Shown here: one piece after another, positions 14,966 to 25,048 of the stretch
How the letters are laid out: each line of letters begins with the position of its first letter
Position numbering within the stretch: position 1 is the first letter of the stretch
Translations under genes and position numbers: made by a program
Assembly: GCA_002840735.1 (NCBI GenBank)
Contig: PHBY01000002.1
Coordinates: 124,001-188,000 of the forward strand
DNA length: 64,000 bases
Reading direction: 5' to 3'
From: Chloroflexi bacterium HGW-Chloroflexi-2
Lineage (GTDB): Bacteria; Chloroflexota; Anaerolineae; Anaerolineales; Anaerolineaceae
Notes under the pieces: model-generated
What the model was told of the DNA's origin: nothing
What the model saw: the letters and a program-made list of their open reading frames with translations, nothing else
Databases searched by the model: none

Positions 14966-15347
14966 TTAAACTCTCAATTAACAAAAAATTTATCAAAAGC
15001 AATTACACATCAGAAATTTGTTGCTACTTCAACTAGACATTTTATTGCCTTTCAGGTATGATTTTAATTTGAGTTTTCTATAAAAAATCTGAAAGTGAGC
15101 TCTGGTATGCATCGATTAAGACAGCAGAAAAATTGCATTCATCATCATAAAGCTGTTAGAGATTTCAGACATTATGCACAAAACCAGAACTCATTCATTG
15201 AAAACAATCTAAATGTAGTTTTACTCCAGGAAATTTTCTTGATTATTAATTAAAATTGGACATTTTTATCTAATTTTATTTTTTGATGAATTAAGTAGCA
15301 AAATTTTTCAGATTTTATAAGGACAAATAAACGTTTTTGGAGGGTAG
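14966..15347 (+). other. Intergenic region upstream of the F1-ATPase operon
   Basis: About 380 AT-rich bases between ruvA and atpA. No terminator hairpin with a T run and no convincing sigma-70 box pair are visible, though a promoter for atpAGDC must be here or upstream. A 48-codon frame at 15107-15253 starts with ATG and is rich in His and Gln, but has no good ribosome site and no family I recognise. There is no recognisable remnant of atpH (delta) or F0 genes, which usually precede atpA. GGAGG before 15348 is the atpA ribosome site. Confidence 0.5.
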
Positions 15348-17006
15348 ATGGCACAACCAGGCAGGAATTTTACTGAAGAATTTTTAAAGAAAATTGAAAA
15401 ATTTGAGACATCATTTGAAATTAGATCCGTTGGAACCGTAACTGAAGCCGGAGATGGAATTTGTCAGGTAGAGGGTCTGGCAGATATTCGATCTCAGGAA
15501 CTGGTTCAGTTTGAAAATGGAATAATTGGTATTGCATTCAACCTGGAAACTCATTCTGTTGGTGTCATTATTCTAGGAGATTTTTCGAAAATTTCAGAAG
15601 GAATGAGCGTTTACTCAACAGGTAGAATCGCTTCTGTACCCGTTGGTGATGGGTTGATTGGTCGGGTTGTAAATGCCTTGGGGGAACCAATTGACGGAAA
15701 AGGGTCAGTCAGCTTTGAAGAGTATCGCCCAATCGAGCGAATTGCACCTGGAGTCGTCGGCCGTCAGGATGTCGATACTCCTGTGCAAACCGGAATTATC
15801 ACCATTGATGCCCTTATCCCGATTGGACGAGGACAACGAGAATTAATTATTGGTGATCGCCAAACCGGGAAAACCGCCATTGCAATTGATACCATTCTCA
15901 ATCAAAAAGGAAAAGACCTGATTTGTATTTATGTAGCGATCGGTCAGAAGAAATCAGCTATTGCTCGCACGGTTGCTCTACTAGAACAATATGGCGCCAT
16001 GGACCATACCATTGTAGTGGTTGCTTCAGCGGATGAATCAGCGGCTTTACAATATATAGCGCCCTATTCTGGGTGCGCGCTCGGTGAATATTTCATGGAA
16101 ATAGGTCGAGATGCCTTGGTGGTATATGACGATTTAAGCAAACATGCCTGGGCGTATCGTCAGGTTTCGCTTTTATTAAGACGTCCTCCTGGTCGTGAAG
16201 CTTATCCTGGAGATTTATTTTATTTGCATTCACGATTACTTGAACGTGCTTCAAGGTTGGCAACTCAATATGTAATTGTTCCAAAAGAATTTAATGGAAG
16301 TGCTTCTGAAAAAGAATCAACCAATGGAGTAGTATATAAAGGTCCTCAAGCATTGGAAATGGCTGAAAAAGCCCACAGAGATTTAGCAAACAAAGAAGAC
16401 CTAAAAGTGGAAAAAGTTCAGGGTACTGGTGGATCGCTGACAGCTCTACCAATTATTGAAACACTATTGGGTGACGTATCTGCATACGTACCCACGAATG
16501 TGATTTCGATTACAGATGGGCAAATATACCTGGAATCGAATTTATTCAATGCCGGTATACGCCCTGCAGTTAATGCTGGTATCTCTGTCTCACGTGTTGG
16601 TGGCGCCGCACAAACGAAAGCCATGAAACAAGTCGCCAATCGCCTCCGTCTAGACATGGCTGCTTTCCGTGATTTAGCGGCATTTGCCCAATTTGGTGCT
16701 GATCTGGATAAAGCGACGCAGGATCAATTGAATCGTGGTCTTCGGTTACAGGAAGTCCTTAAACAACCTCAATACGAGCCTATGGAACTGGAAGATCAAG
16801 TGATCACTTTATTTGCCAGTGTAAACGGTTTTGCCGATAAAATAAATCTGGATCGTGTGAAAGAATGGCAGGAAGGTCTTATCAAATACATGGAAAATAC
16901 CTATCCTGAAATTCGAAAAAATATAGCCAATAAAAGAAGTATTTCCGAAGAAACAGAAAAGAAACTTAGAGAAGTAATTCCTGTCTATAATTCAACCTGG
17001 AAATAA
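15348..17006 (+). CDS. atpA: F1F0 ATP synthase subunit alpha (long form)
   Basis: This is the regulatory nucleotide-binding subunit of the F1 head. Walker A is GDRQTGKT at residues 169-176; the family stretches [34 protein letters not shown] and LTALPIIET are all present. At 552 aa it is about 50 residues longer than common alpha subunits. The extra piece lies at about residues 305-359, between [13 protein letters not shown] and [13 protein letters not shown] comparable segment occurs in alpha subunits of several other phyla, so it is a subtype feature rather than a defect. GGAGG lies just before the ATG. The gene is first of atpA-atpG-atpD-atpC; delta and the F0 genes are absent here. Confidence 0.97.
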   Translation: MAQPGRNFTEEFLKKIEKFETSFEIRSVGTVTEAGDGICQVEGLADIRSQELVQFENGIIGIAFNLETHSVGVIILGDFSKISEGMSVYSTGRIASVPVGDGLIGRVVNALGEPIDGKGSVSFEEYRPIERIAPGVVGRQDVDTPVQTGIITIDALIPIGRGQRELIIGDRQTGKTAIAIDTILNQKGKDLICIYVAIGQKKSAIARTVALLEQYGAMDHTIVVVASADESAALQYIAPYSGCALGEYFMEIGRDALVVYDDLSKHAWAYRQVSLLLRRPPGREAYPGDLFYLHSRLLERASRLATQYVIVPKEFNGSASEKESTNGVVYKGPQALEMAEKAHRDLANKEDLKVEKVQGTGGSLTALPIIETLLGDVSAYVPTNVISITDGQIYLESNLFNAGIRPAVNAGISVSRVGGAAQTKAMKQVANRLRLDMAAFRDLAAFAQFGADLDKATQDQLNRGLRLQEVLKQPQYEPMELEDQVITLFASVNGFADKINLDRVKEWQEGLIKYMENTYPEIRKNIANKRSISEETEKKLREVIPVYNSTWK

Positions 17007-17029
17007 CAACTGGATAAGGATAATAATTC

Positions 17030-17929
17030 ATGAGTTCAGCTCGCGAAATGCGATTACGCATCAAAAGTATAAAAAACTTATCACAGGTTACTCGAGCGTT
17101 ACAGACTGTCAGTGCCAGTAAGGTTCGCAAATCCATGCAGGCTATGTCAGCGACCAGTGCTTACGCTGAGAAAGCCATGCAAGTTCTGGTTCATTTGGCC
17201 AAACAACCTGGGCATCAAATGCTTCACCCATTGCTGGCTGAGCGATCAGACATACGGAATACACTTTGCATTCTTATCACAAGTGATCGTGGGTTGGCAG
17301 GTTCTTACAATGTCAATATCGTTCGTAAAACCCTGAATTATTTCGAAGAAATTAAAACGCCTGTTTCCTATGTTGCGGTTGGTAGGAAAGGTAGAGATAT
17401 GTTAGTGCGCAGAAGAAAGAAAGTCGTCGCAGATTTTAGCCAAATCCCAACCCCTCCACGTTTTAATGATGTATCAGCTATTGGATGGCTGGCAGTTGAC
17501 GAATTTCTAGAGAAAAATTACGATCAGATATTTATTGCTTACACTCAATTTGAGAGTATGTTGTCACAAATACCTGTTGTACGACGAATATTACCTTTAT
17601 TCGTCCAGACTGATGATGAAGTGGATCCTTACCAACGGCAAAATGAAGCAAGGAAGACAAGTGGTGTATATTCTTACGAACCTGGCCAAACTGAAATATT
17701 AGATGAAATTGTTCCCCGATTTACGGCATTACAGATTTACCAATCAATTTTAGTTGCTCAAGCCAGTGAAAATGCCGCCAGGATGATGTCTATGCAGAAT
17801 GCAACGGAAAATGCATCTGAGTTAATATCATTTCTTCAACTTGATTACAATAAAGCTCGACAACAAAGCATAACCAATGAAATGTTGGATATTGCTGGTG
17901 GTGCAGAAGCATTATCACAGGCTAAATAA
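17030..17929 (+). CDS. atpG: F1F0 ATP synthase subunit gamma
   Basis: This 299-aa central stalk subunit rotates inside the alpha-beta ring. The N-terminal helix SAREMRLRIKSIKNLSQVTRAL and the C-terminal helix with SENAARMMSMQNATENA form the coiled coil entering the head. The middle segment ITSDRGLAGSYNVNIV is the conserved Rossmann-like part. An Arg/Lys-rich loop (LVRRRKKVVADF) is typical. It is 23 bases after atpA and 29 before atpD. Normal length. Confidence 0.97.
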   Translation: MSSAREMRLRIKSIKNLSQVTRALQTVSASKVRKSMQAMSATSAYAEKAMQVLVHLAKQPGHQMLHPLLAERSDIRNTLCILITSDRGLAGSYNVNIVRKTLNYFEEIKTPVSYVAVGRKGRDMLVRRRKKVVADFSQIPTPPRFNDVSAIGWLAVDEFLEKNYDQIFIAYTQFESMLSQIPVVRRILPLFVQTDDEVDPYQRQNEARKTSGVYSYEPGQTEILDEIVPRFTALQIYQSILVAQASENAARMMSMQNATENASELISFLQLDYNKARQQSITNEMLDIAGGAEALSQAK

Positions 17930-17958
17930 AAAACTTCTTTCTTTGATGGAGAAAATAA

Positions 17959-19362
<1,404 letters not shown>

Positions 19363-19363
19363 T

Positions 19364-19801
19364 ATGCCAATTCAATGTGATATCGTATCTCAAGATCGAA
19401 TGGTATACAGTGGAGAAGCTGAAATGGTGATATTACCCGGCTCTGAAGGTGTAATGGGCATATTACCTAACCACTCTCCAGTACTCACTACATTTAATTT
19501 TGGCATCATCACAGTTGTTACAAAAAGCGACAGAAATTATTTCACTGTAGCAGGTGGTATTGCTGAAGTTCAACCGAATCTAATTACAGTATTAGCAGAT
19601 GCTGCAGAAAATGTGGATGAGTTGGATGAATCCAGGGCTGAAATGGCGAAAGAACGCGCTGAAAAGCTACTGAGTGAGACGTCAGTAGGCGATGATAGCG
19701 AATTAGATGCATTAAAGAATGCATTGAGAAGATCAACTTTCAGACTAGAGGCAATCAAAAGATTCAAACGTTCATCCAAAAGAAGTCTAAAAGACAATTA
19801 A
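19364..19801 (+). CDS. atpC: F1F0 ATP synthase subunit epsilon
   Basis: This 145-aa subunit of the central stalk couples to the c-ring and can inhibit ATP hydrolysis. The N-terminal beta sandwich is clear (VYSGEAEMVILPGSEGVMGILPNHSPVLT), followed by AGGIAEVQPNLITVLADAAE. The C-terminal helical part (about 90-145) is long and basic. It sits one base after atpD, so it is translationally coupled. It closes the ATPase operon; mreB follows after 35 bases. Confidence 0.95.
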   Translation: MPIQCDIVSQDRMVYSGEAEMVILPGSEGVMGILPNHSPVLTTFNFGIITVVTKSDRNYFTVAGGIAEVQPNLITVLADAAENVDELDESRAEMAKERAEKLLSETSVGDDSELDALKNALRRSTFRLEAIKRFKRSSKRSLKDN

Positions 19802-19836
19802 GACTGGTCCGATTATTTGAAGGGAAAAAATAGTTA

Positions 19837-20844
19837 ATGGCATTATTTTCCAGGGAATTAGGAATAGATCTGGGGACAATAAACTCTGTCATAGTTGAAG
19901 GTAGTCAAGTAATCGTGATGGAACCGACTGTGGCTGCGATTGTCAACGAAGATGCCAGGAAAATGGTTGAGTGGGGCCAGGCAGCAAGGGATATGATGGG
20001 GCGAGTTTCAGAATCGATCGATATCGTGAGACCTCTTCAAAATGGTGTGATTGCAGAATACAGTGTCACAGAAGGTATACTTAAAGAGATGATTAAGAAA
20101 GCTGGCGCTACCAGTTTTCTCGGTAGTACTAAAATTATCATAACAACACCATTCGGTATCACTTCAGTTGAGCGTCGAGCTGTTGAAGCAGTAGCTTTAT
20201 CTTCTTCCAGAGAGGTATATCTTATATCTCAACCGGTTTCAGCTGCGCTTGGAGTTGATTTACCGATAGGTACCCCTTCAGGAAACATGTTAATAAGCCT
20301 GGGTGGTGGTACTCATCAAGTGGCTGTCCTGGCAATGTGGGACATAGTGAACGCAAATACTGCAAAAACCGGTGGTTTAGCGTTTGACGAAGCCATTATC
20401 TCTCACCTCAGAAAGAAGTTTGGTGTCATTATCGGTCAACCGACTGCAGAAAAAATTAAAATTAATATTGGATCTGCGATTCGGTTGAATGAAAATAAAA
20501 ATATGGAAATTCAAGGTCAGGACCAAGTTACTGGATTGCCCAAACCGATCAACGTAACAACTGACGACATTGTGGATGCTTTGGAGCAACCATTAATTGA
20601 TCTGGTAACTCTCATCAGGAATACACTTGAGAAAACACCTCCTGAATTAATTTCAGATATTATTGATCGTGGTGTGGCATTATGTGGGGGTGGTGCATTG
20701 TTAACCGGAATTGATAAATATTTGACCAAAGCTCTTGGCATACCGGCGTATCTGGTTGATAATCCAATGACATGCACAGCTGAAGGTGCATCAAAAGCAT
20801 TTGGCATGCGAAATGTTTTAAAAAGATCATTAATTAGAGTTTAA
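19837..20844 (+). CDS. mreB: Rod shape-determining actin-like protein MreB
   Basis: This 335-aa bacterial actin builds membrane-associated filaments that direct cell-wall synthesis. The phosphate-1 loop is LGIDLGTINSVI near residue 10; LISLGGGTHQVAVL is phosphate-2, and ALCGGGALLTGIDKYLTKALG is the adenosine region. GAAGGGA lies upstream of the ATG. It lacks obvious mreC/mreD partners; in Chloroflexota a lone mreB is common. The sequence has unusual changes, such as THQ where many MreB proteins have TTE/TDI after GGG, so it may be a divergent paralogue. A strong terminator follows. Confidence 0.9.
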   Translation: MALFSRELGIDLGTINSVIVEGSQVIVMEPTVAAIVNEDARKMVEWGQAARDMMGRVSESIDIVRPLQNGVIAEYSVTEGILKEMIKKAGATSFLGSTKIIITTPFGITSVERRAVEAVALSSSREVYLISQPVSAALGVDLPIGTPSGNMLISLGGGTHQVAVLAMWDIVNANTAKTGGLAFDEAIISHLRKKFGVIIGQPTAEKIKINIGSAIRLNENKNMEIQGQDQVTGLPKPINVTTDDIVDALEQPLIDLVTLIRNTLEKTPPELISDIIDRGVALCGGGALLTGIDKYLTKALGIPAYLVDNPMTCTAEGASKAFGMRNVLKRSLIRV

Positions 20845-20867
20845 ATTAAAATTTTCTTATAAATATA

Positions 20868-20900
20868 AAGAGCTCAGACAATTCGTAGAGCTCTTTTTTT
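20868..20900 (+). terminator. Intrinsic terminator after mreB
   Basis: AAGAGCTC (20868-20875) and GAGCTCTT (20888-20895) form a perfect stem with a 12-nt loop, followed by a T run. It ends the atpAGDC-mreB transcript just before the convergent rex gene. Confidence 0.88.
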
Positions 20901-20925
20901 ATTAAAAAATTATTGGTCTTAATTA

Positions 20926-21546
20926 TTAATCAAGATAATACGTCATATGTTGTAATTCAATAATTGGATCGATATTTTGAACCTGAACAGATTTTGGAAC
21001 GATTAATTTTACTGGAGCATAATTAAGAATCGCTTTTACTCCAGCTTTGACCACCTGGTTCGCCACATTTTGAGCGTGTTCTGCATCAACGGTGATCATG
21101 GCAATTTTTATATTTTCTTTTTGGATTACCTCAGCCAGGTTACGACTATCGTAGATTACATATTCACCGATATTTGTCCCAATTTTTTCAAGGTCATTAT
21201 CAAAAATGCATTTGATTTGAAAACCGTGATTTTGGAAACCATTAAAATTGGCAATAGCATGACCAAGAAAGCCAACTCCAATGAGAGCCATGCCCCATAC
21301 TTTATTGACGTGAAGAATATCTTCCAATTTTTCAATCAGGAAGCTGATTGAGTATCCAGTACCTTGTTTTCCAAACTCACCGAAATGTGAAAGATCTTTG
21401 CGTATTTGAGCCGCAGAGATATCGATCCTTTTCCCCAAATCTTTGGATGAAGTATTGTACTCACCCTCCTGTTGAAGTCGATTCAAGGTTTGAAGATACA
21501 ATGGTAAACGTGCAACGACAATGTCTGGTACTAGCTTTTTATCCAT
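20926..21546 (-). CDS. rex: Redox-sensing transcriptional repressor Rex
   Basis: Rex binds DNA when NAD+ is high and leaves when NADH builds up, releasing anaerobic and fermentation genes. An N-terminal winged helix (VVARLPLYLQTLNRLQQ, then SAAQIRKDLSHFGEFGKQGTGY) is followed by a Rossmann domain with ALIGVGFLGHAIAN. The usual C-terminal swapped helix ends the protein. I prefer the ATG at 21546, which has GGGA eight bases upstream, over the in-frame ATG at 21564, which has none. The upstream region has only weak Rex-like half sites (TGTGAA-type), so autoregulation is not demonstrable. Presence of Rex agrees with ferredoxin/NADH-based metabolism encoded nearby. Confidence 0.94.
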   Translation of the reverse strand: MDKKLVPDIVVARLPLYLQTLNRLQQEGEYNTSSKDLGKRIDISAAQIRKDLSHFGEFGKQGTGYSISFLIEKLEDILHVNKVWGMALIGVGFLGHAIANFNGFQNHGFQIKCIFDNDLEKIGTNIGEYVIYDSRNLAEVIQKENIKIAMITVDAEHAQNVANQVVKAGVKAILNYAPVKLIVPKSVQVQNIDPIIELQHMTYYLD

Positions 21547-21648
21547 TTTATATTTCCCATTCATTTTGTATCACTTGAAAGTGTGAATTTAAATTTATCA
21601 TAAAAAGAAAAAAATAGGCAAATATTATCACACATTATTTTAAGAAAC

Positions 21649-21676
21649 AAAAAGGAGCATAAGCATGCTCCTTTTT
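21649..21676 (-). terminator. Intrinsic terminator, minus-strand protease gene
   Basis: AAAAAGGAGCAT (21649-21660) and its exact complement (21665-21676) form a 12-bp palindrome around a four-base loop. On the minus strand it ends in a T run just after the YugP-type gene. It is symmetric and could work both ways. Confidence 0.8.
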
Positions 21677-21696
21677 CATAAATATTTTTGTTTGTG

Positions 21697-22386
21697 TTAA
21701 TCTCTTGATCTTCCCAGAAGCAAGAAAGCGTAATAAAGCAGAGTGGACACTGCCTGAATGGCAGCAGCAACATAAGTCAACGCTGCAGCATCCAATACCT
21801 TATTAATTCCCTGTGATTCCTCGCCGTAAATCACCCCTGAAGTTGTGAGCCATGCTTTTGCCCGATTGCTGGCATTGAATTCAACCGGAAGGGTGACCAG
21901 TGCAAATATGGCTGTTAGTGCGAATAATCCTAATCCAACCCATGCCAGGTTATCCCATTGCAATAACAAACCACCAATGAAGATAATTGGTCCCAACCAA
22001 CTACCAAATTGAACCGAAGGTACCATTGCTGAGCGGAATTTCAAAGGCGCATATCCATGTTGGTCCTGAATTGCATGTCCAGCTTCATGAGCAGCAATAC
22101 CTGCTGCAGCGATGGAATTGCTACGATAAACATCTGGACTTAATCGTAATGTTTTTGCTCTCGGATCATAATGATCTGAGAGAAAACCACGGGTTTCCTC
22201 AACTTGTACAGAATTTAATCCACTGGCATTCAACATTCTACGAGCTACTTCAGCTCCAGTCAGCCCTATATAACTACGAATTTTTGAATATTTGTTAAAG
22301 GCACCTTTCACTTTCATTTGTGCCCAAAAGCCTAACAGCAAGGCAGGTAAGCTAAATAATATATACAATCCATAACCACCGAACAT
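21697..22386 (-). CDS. YugP-type membrane zinc metallopeptidase
   Basis: This 229-aa membrane protein of the YugP family (putative neutral zinc metallopeptidase) has its zinc-site helix at AAAGIAAHEAGHAIQDQ, the HExxH-type motif HEAGH. An N-terminal transmembrane helix starts the protein (FGGYGLYILFSLPALLLGFWA). Two more hydrophobic segments follow the active site, then a conserved part, LPVEFNASNRAKAWL. The start at 22386 follows AAGG. It is monocistronic, between tRNA-Arg and rex, closed by a perfect palindrome terminator. The physiological substrate is not known for this family. Confidence 0.9.
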   Translation of the reverse strand: MFGGYGLYILFSLPALLLGFWAQMKVKGAFNKYSKIRSYIGLTGAEVARRMLNASGLNSVQVEETRGFLSDHYDPRAKTLRLSPDVYRSNSIAAAGIAAHEAGHAIQDQHGYAPLKFRSAMVPSVQFGSWLGPIIFIGGLLLQWDNLAWVGLGLFALTAIFALVTLPVEFNASNRAKAWLTTSGVIYGEESQGINKVLDAAALTYVAAAIQAVSTLLYYAFLLLGRSRD

Positions 22387-22469
22387 ATTTATATCCTTTT
22401 CTATTTTTCCCAATTATAACCAAAAGTATGAAAATTTTTATAAGTATTGTATAAAAAATTTATAAGAAG

Positions 22470-22541
22470 TACGCCCGCTGAGATTCGAACTCAGACTTCT
22501 GCCTCCGGAGGGCAACGTGATATCCTTTTCACTACGGGCGC
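22470..22541 (-). tRNA. tRNA-Arg (anticodon CCG)
   Basis: On the minus strand, acceptor GCGCCCG pairs with CGGGCGT. The D arm is GTGA...TCAC, the anticodon loop CTCCGGA gives CCG, and the T arm is CTGAG-TTCGAAT-CTCAG. CCA is not encoded. It reads the arginine codon CGG. Confidence 0.95.
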
Positions 22542-22580
22542 TTGTTAAACAAGCACTATTCTACCATGATCATTTATGAG

Positions 22581-23590
22581 CTAATAGATTTTGGTTATTT
22601 CATCTCTTTCCGGGCGCGGAATTGATATCAGTTTAGATTGCTCAATGTGATTAACACCGATTCCATCTCCAGCGACGTATCCAATCTCAGAAACCGGAAT
22701 TTGATTTTTTTCAAGAATTTGCTTGATAGCGGTTGAATAATTTGACCTGGCTGTAAATAACAATGCTCCTGATGAAATTGAATTGAGGGGATTAATTGAA
22801 AATAAAGAGCAAATTCTTTGTGTCAATTCAGAAGTTGGAATATTATCAAGATCGATCATGATTGTTTTATTGCTTGCAATTGATAATTCCCATAATGCTG
22901 CTGCCAGACCACCTTCTGTCGGGTCATGCATGGCTGATACACCGAGCCCATCTCGGATAAGATGTGCTTCTTTATAAATGCTGATTCCTGGATCATAAAG
23001 GTAAGATTGAGCGTTCTTTATTTCCAGTCCGGTCAAATACCGACTGAGTTTATCGGGAAAGTCATTGGATAAAATTGATACTGTCTCAATGGCGATTTCC
23101 TTTGTAAGAAAAACCATATCTCCAGTCTCTATACCTGAAGGGGTGATTAATTTGTCTTTGGCAACTGTTCCAATTAAAGTAGCTGAAATGATTGGGTGAT
23201 CAATTCCATTTGTAACTTCTGTATGACCACCGATGATTGTGATGCCATATTCATTTGTTGCCAGGATGAGTTGGTCTGTAATATCTTCTGCAATCTGAGT
23301 GGTCGTTTTATTTTCAGGCAACAATAAAGTTATCAATATCCATTTGGGATCAGCGCCAGAGTGGTGACAATGTCATTTACGTTTATTTGAACGGCATACC
23401 AACCGATATTTTCAGAAGTCAATGAAATCGGGTCAGATTTCAAAACTAAATATTGATCACCATAGTCTATAACTGAACAATCCAACCCAGTACCTGGACC
23501 AACGATTACGTTTTTATCTAAAATTGGGATTTTATTTAACATTTTTTCAAGCAATTCGGGAGGTAATTTTCCAGTTGGAAGTATCTGCAT
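22581..23590 (-). pseudogene. AIR synthase-like (PurM/HypE/ThiL superfamily) gene with frameshift
   Basis: Two abutting minus-strand frames together make one AIR-synthase-fold protein of about 335 residues. The first (from 23590, behind AAGG) covers the N-terminal domain with GPGTGLDCSVIDYG and ends in QINVNDIVTT. The second carries ITLLLPENKTT, IIGGHTEVT and MHDPTEGGLAAALWEL. Near 23361-23366 the sequence ACCAC shifts the frame. Removing two bases would restore NDIVTSGADPKW, which matches the family pattern NDIATSGAxPxW. Because both halves are well kept, the break is recent, a sequencing error, or recoded. It follows a radical SAM gene with a 10-base gap, suggesting co-transcription. Members bind ATP; this subgroup has no assigned function. 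Confidence 0.8.
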
Positions 23591-23600
23591 CAAAAAATCC

Positions 23601-24815
23601 TTAGTAGACAAAATCCCTGATATCATAGGTGCTGATATGGGGGGTTCCAGAATCAGAAAAAAGTAATTGTTCTTCTATTCTTCTTCTTTGTTCCTGTCTT
23701 TCAGCACTGGATAAAGGTTTCAGGTTTTCAGCAAAGGCTTTTTGAGAATATTCCAATCCTTCACTTTCAATTAATTCTGAAAAATACACCAGATCATCCG
23801 CATCCAAATTCATTTGATTGATTATATCAACGGTATCGGAGATGTGGTTTGCTTCATATTGTTTTCCACCTGCGCCCAATAAAACAATGATTCCTGCGGA
23901 GATACCCGAGGACTTTATTGTTCGTACAGCGTTGAGTGCATCCTGGGCTGATCCTGGTTTGTTCAGGAATTTTAAGAGTTGATTGTTACCACTCTCCAAG
24001 CCAATATAGATTTTATTCATACCCAGCTCTCTTAATTTTTGATAATCACCGGTAGATTTTCGCTCGCCGCTAAAACCATCCAAAAAAGCAAATATACCAC
24101 CCAATTTCTTAACATCCAGGTGGTCGTGGATTTTTTCCATTAAAGGGATTAATTTTTTAGTCGGCACTACAAGCGCATTCGCATCCCCCAAAAAGATGGT
24201 TCTTCGTAAAGAAAGTCCATTTCCTAAAAAGTTTTTCACATTGGTGATATGTTGATCGAAATCATTTGGTGATTTGATCAAGAATGGTCGATCTCGATAA
24301 AATGAACAAAATGTACATTTATTGAAGGAACAACCCTCGGTTAATTGAAGAACAACCGAGATATATTGATCAGGCGGAAGTATACCAACTGGTTTATAAA
24401 TTGAATGATAATTTGATACATCATTGATATAAAATTCAAGAGAAATTTCTGCTATAGTAGAAAGCTCCCGGATTGTTGTGGTATAAATTGGGGGAGAAAA
24501 ACTATGAGTGGAGTAATTAAATTCACGTAATATTGTAGAAATGGTTTGATGGGCTAAATTTAATAACCATTCTTGTTCCAGCTGATCAAGCCACTTTCTA
24601 TGCAGAACTTCTTTGCCTGAGCTCCACTTAGCGACAATCGCACCATTCAATCCACGACGATAGGAAATCTTTTCCACCAGTGCTGTCCATAGTCGACCGG
24701 ATTTATCAAAACTGAATACTTGAGTCTCATTTTTAGTTTCGATACTCACCGTCAGGCTGTTTATTTTTTGACTGATCGTAACCGTCTTGTCATTCCATCG
24801 TCCAATATGAACCAA
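23601..24815 (-). CDS. Radical SAM protein (Elp3/MiaB-like superfamily)
   Basis: A protein of about 404 aa with a radical SAM core. The cluster-binding motif is GCSFNKCTFCSFYRDRPF (Cys-x4-Cys-x2-Cys). FLGDANALV, KIYIGLESGNNQLLKFLNKPG and GISAGIIVLLGAGG are the usual core strands for B12-independent Elp3/HemN-type enzymes. It carries an N-terminal region of about 130 residues with no recognised domain. I take the TTG at 24815, which has GGAG six bases upstream; an in-frame TTG at 24827 is the alternative. It is upstream of the AIR-synthase-like gene in a two-gene unit. Function unknown; partners of this type often modify tRNA or cofactors. Confidence 0.85.
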   Translation of the reverse strand: MVHIGRWNDKTVTISQKINSLTVSIETKNETQVFSFDKSGRLWTALVEKISYRRGLNGAIVAKWSSGKEVLHRKWLDQLEQEWLLNLAHQTISTILREFNYSTHSFSPPIYTTTIRELSTIAEISLEFYINDVSNYHSIYKPVGILPPDQYISVVLQLTEGCSFNKCTFCSFYRDRPFLIKSPNDFDQHITNVKNFLGNGLSLRRTIFLGDANALVVPTKKLIPLMEKIHDHLDVKKLGGIFAFLDGFSGERKSTGDYQKLRELGMNKIYIGLESGNNQLLKFLNKPGSAQDALNAVRTIKSSGISAGIIVLLGAGGKQYEANHISDTVDIINQMNLDADDLVYFSELIESEGLEYSQKAFAENLKPLSSAERQEQRRRIEEQLLFSDSGTPHISTYDIRDFVY

Positions 24816-25048
24816 TTTCCACTCCAAACTCTTTTTACAATAAAGGGTTAAGTGAATTCTATCAAAAGAATGCGATATTATGGACTTGATTATTTTTATC
24901 CATTAATCTAGAAAAATTTCAGGACATTTATCCATACCAAGAGTGACATCTACTGTTCAATTGCCTTGAAAAGAATCATTATAATTTTTAATAGAATATT
25001 GAATTAAAAATAGCTATATTGTTTTCACAGAAATCTCAGGAGGAGAAA

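Noticed and set aside
15107-15253. 48-codon ORF upstream of atpA
   Set aside because: No good ribosome site, no family recognised, atypical composition; reported only as part of the intergenic region.
21547-21650. Rex operator upstream of rex
   Set aside because: TGTGAA-type half sites are present but no full TTGTGAA-N4-TTCACAA palindrome, so autoregulation cannot be supported.
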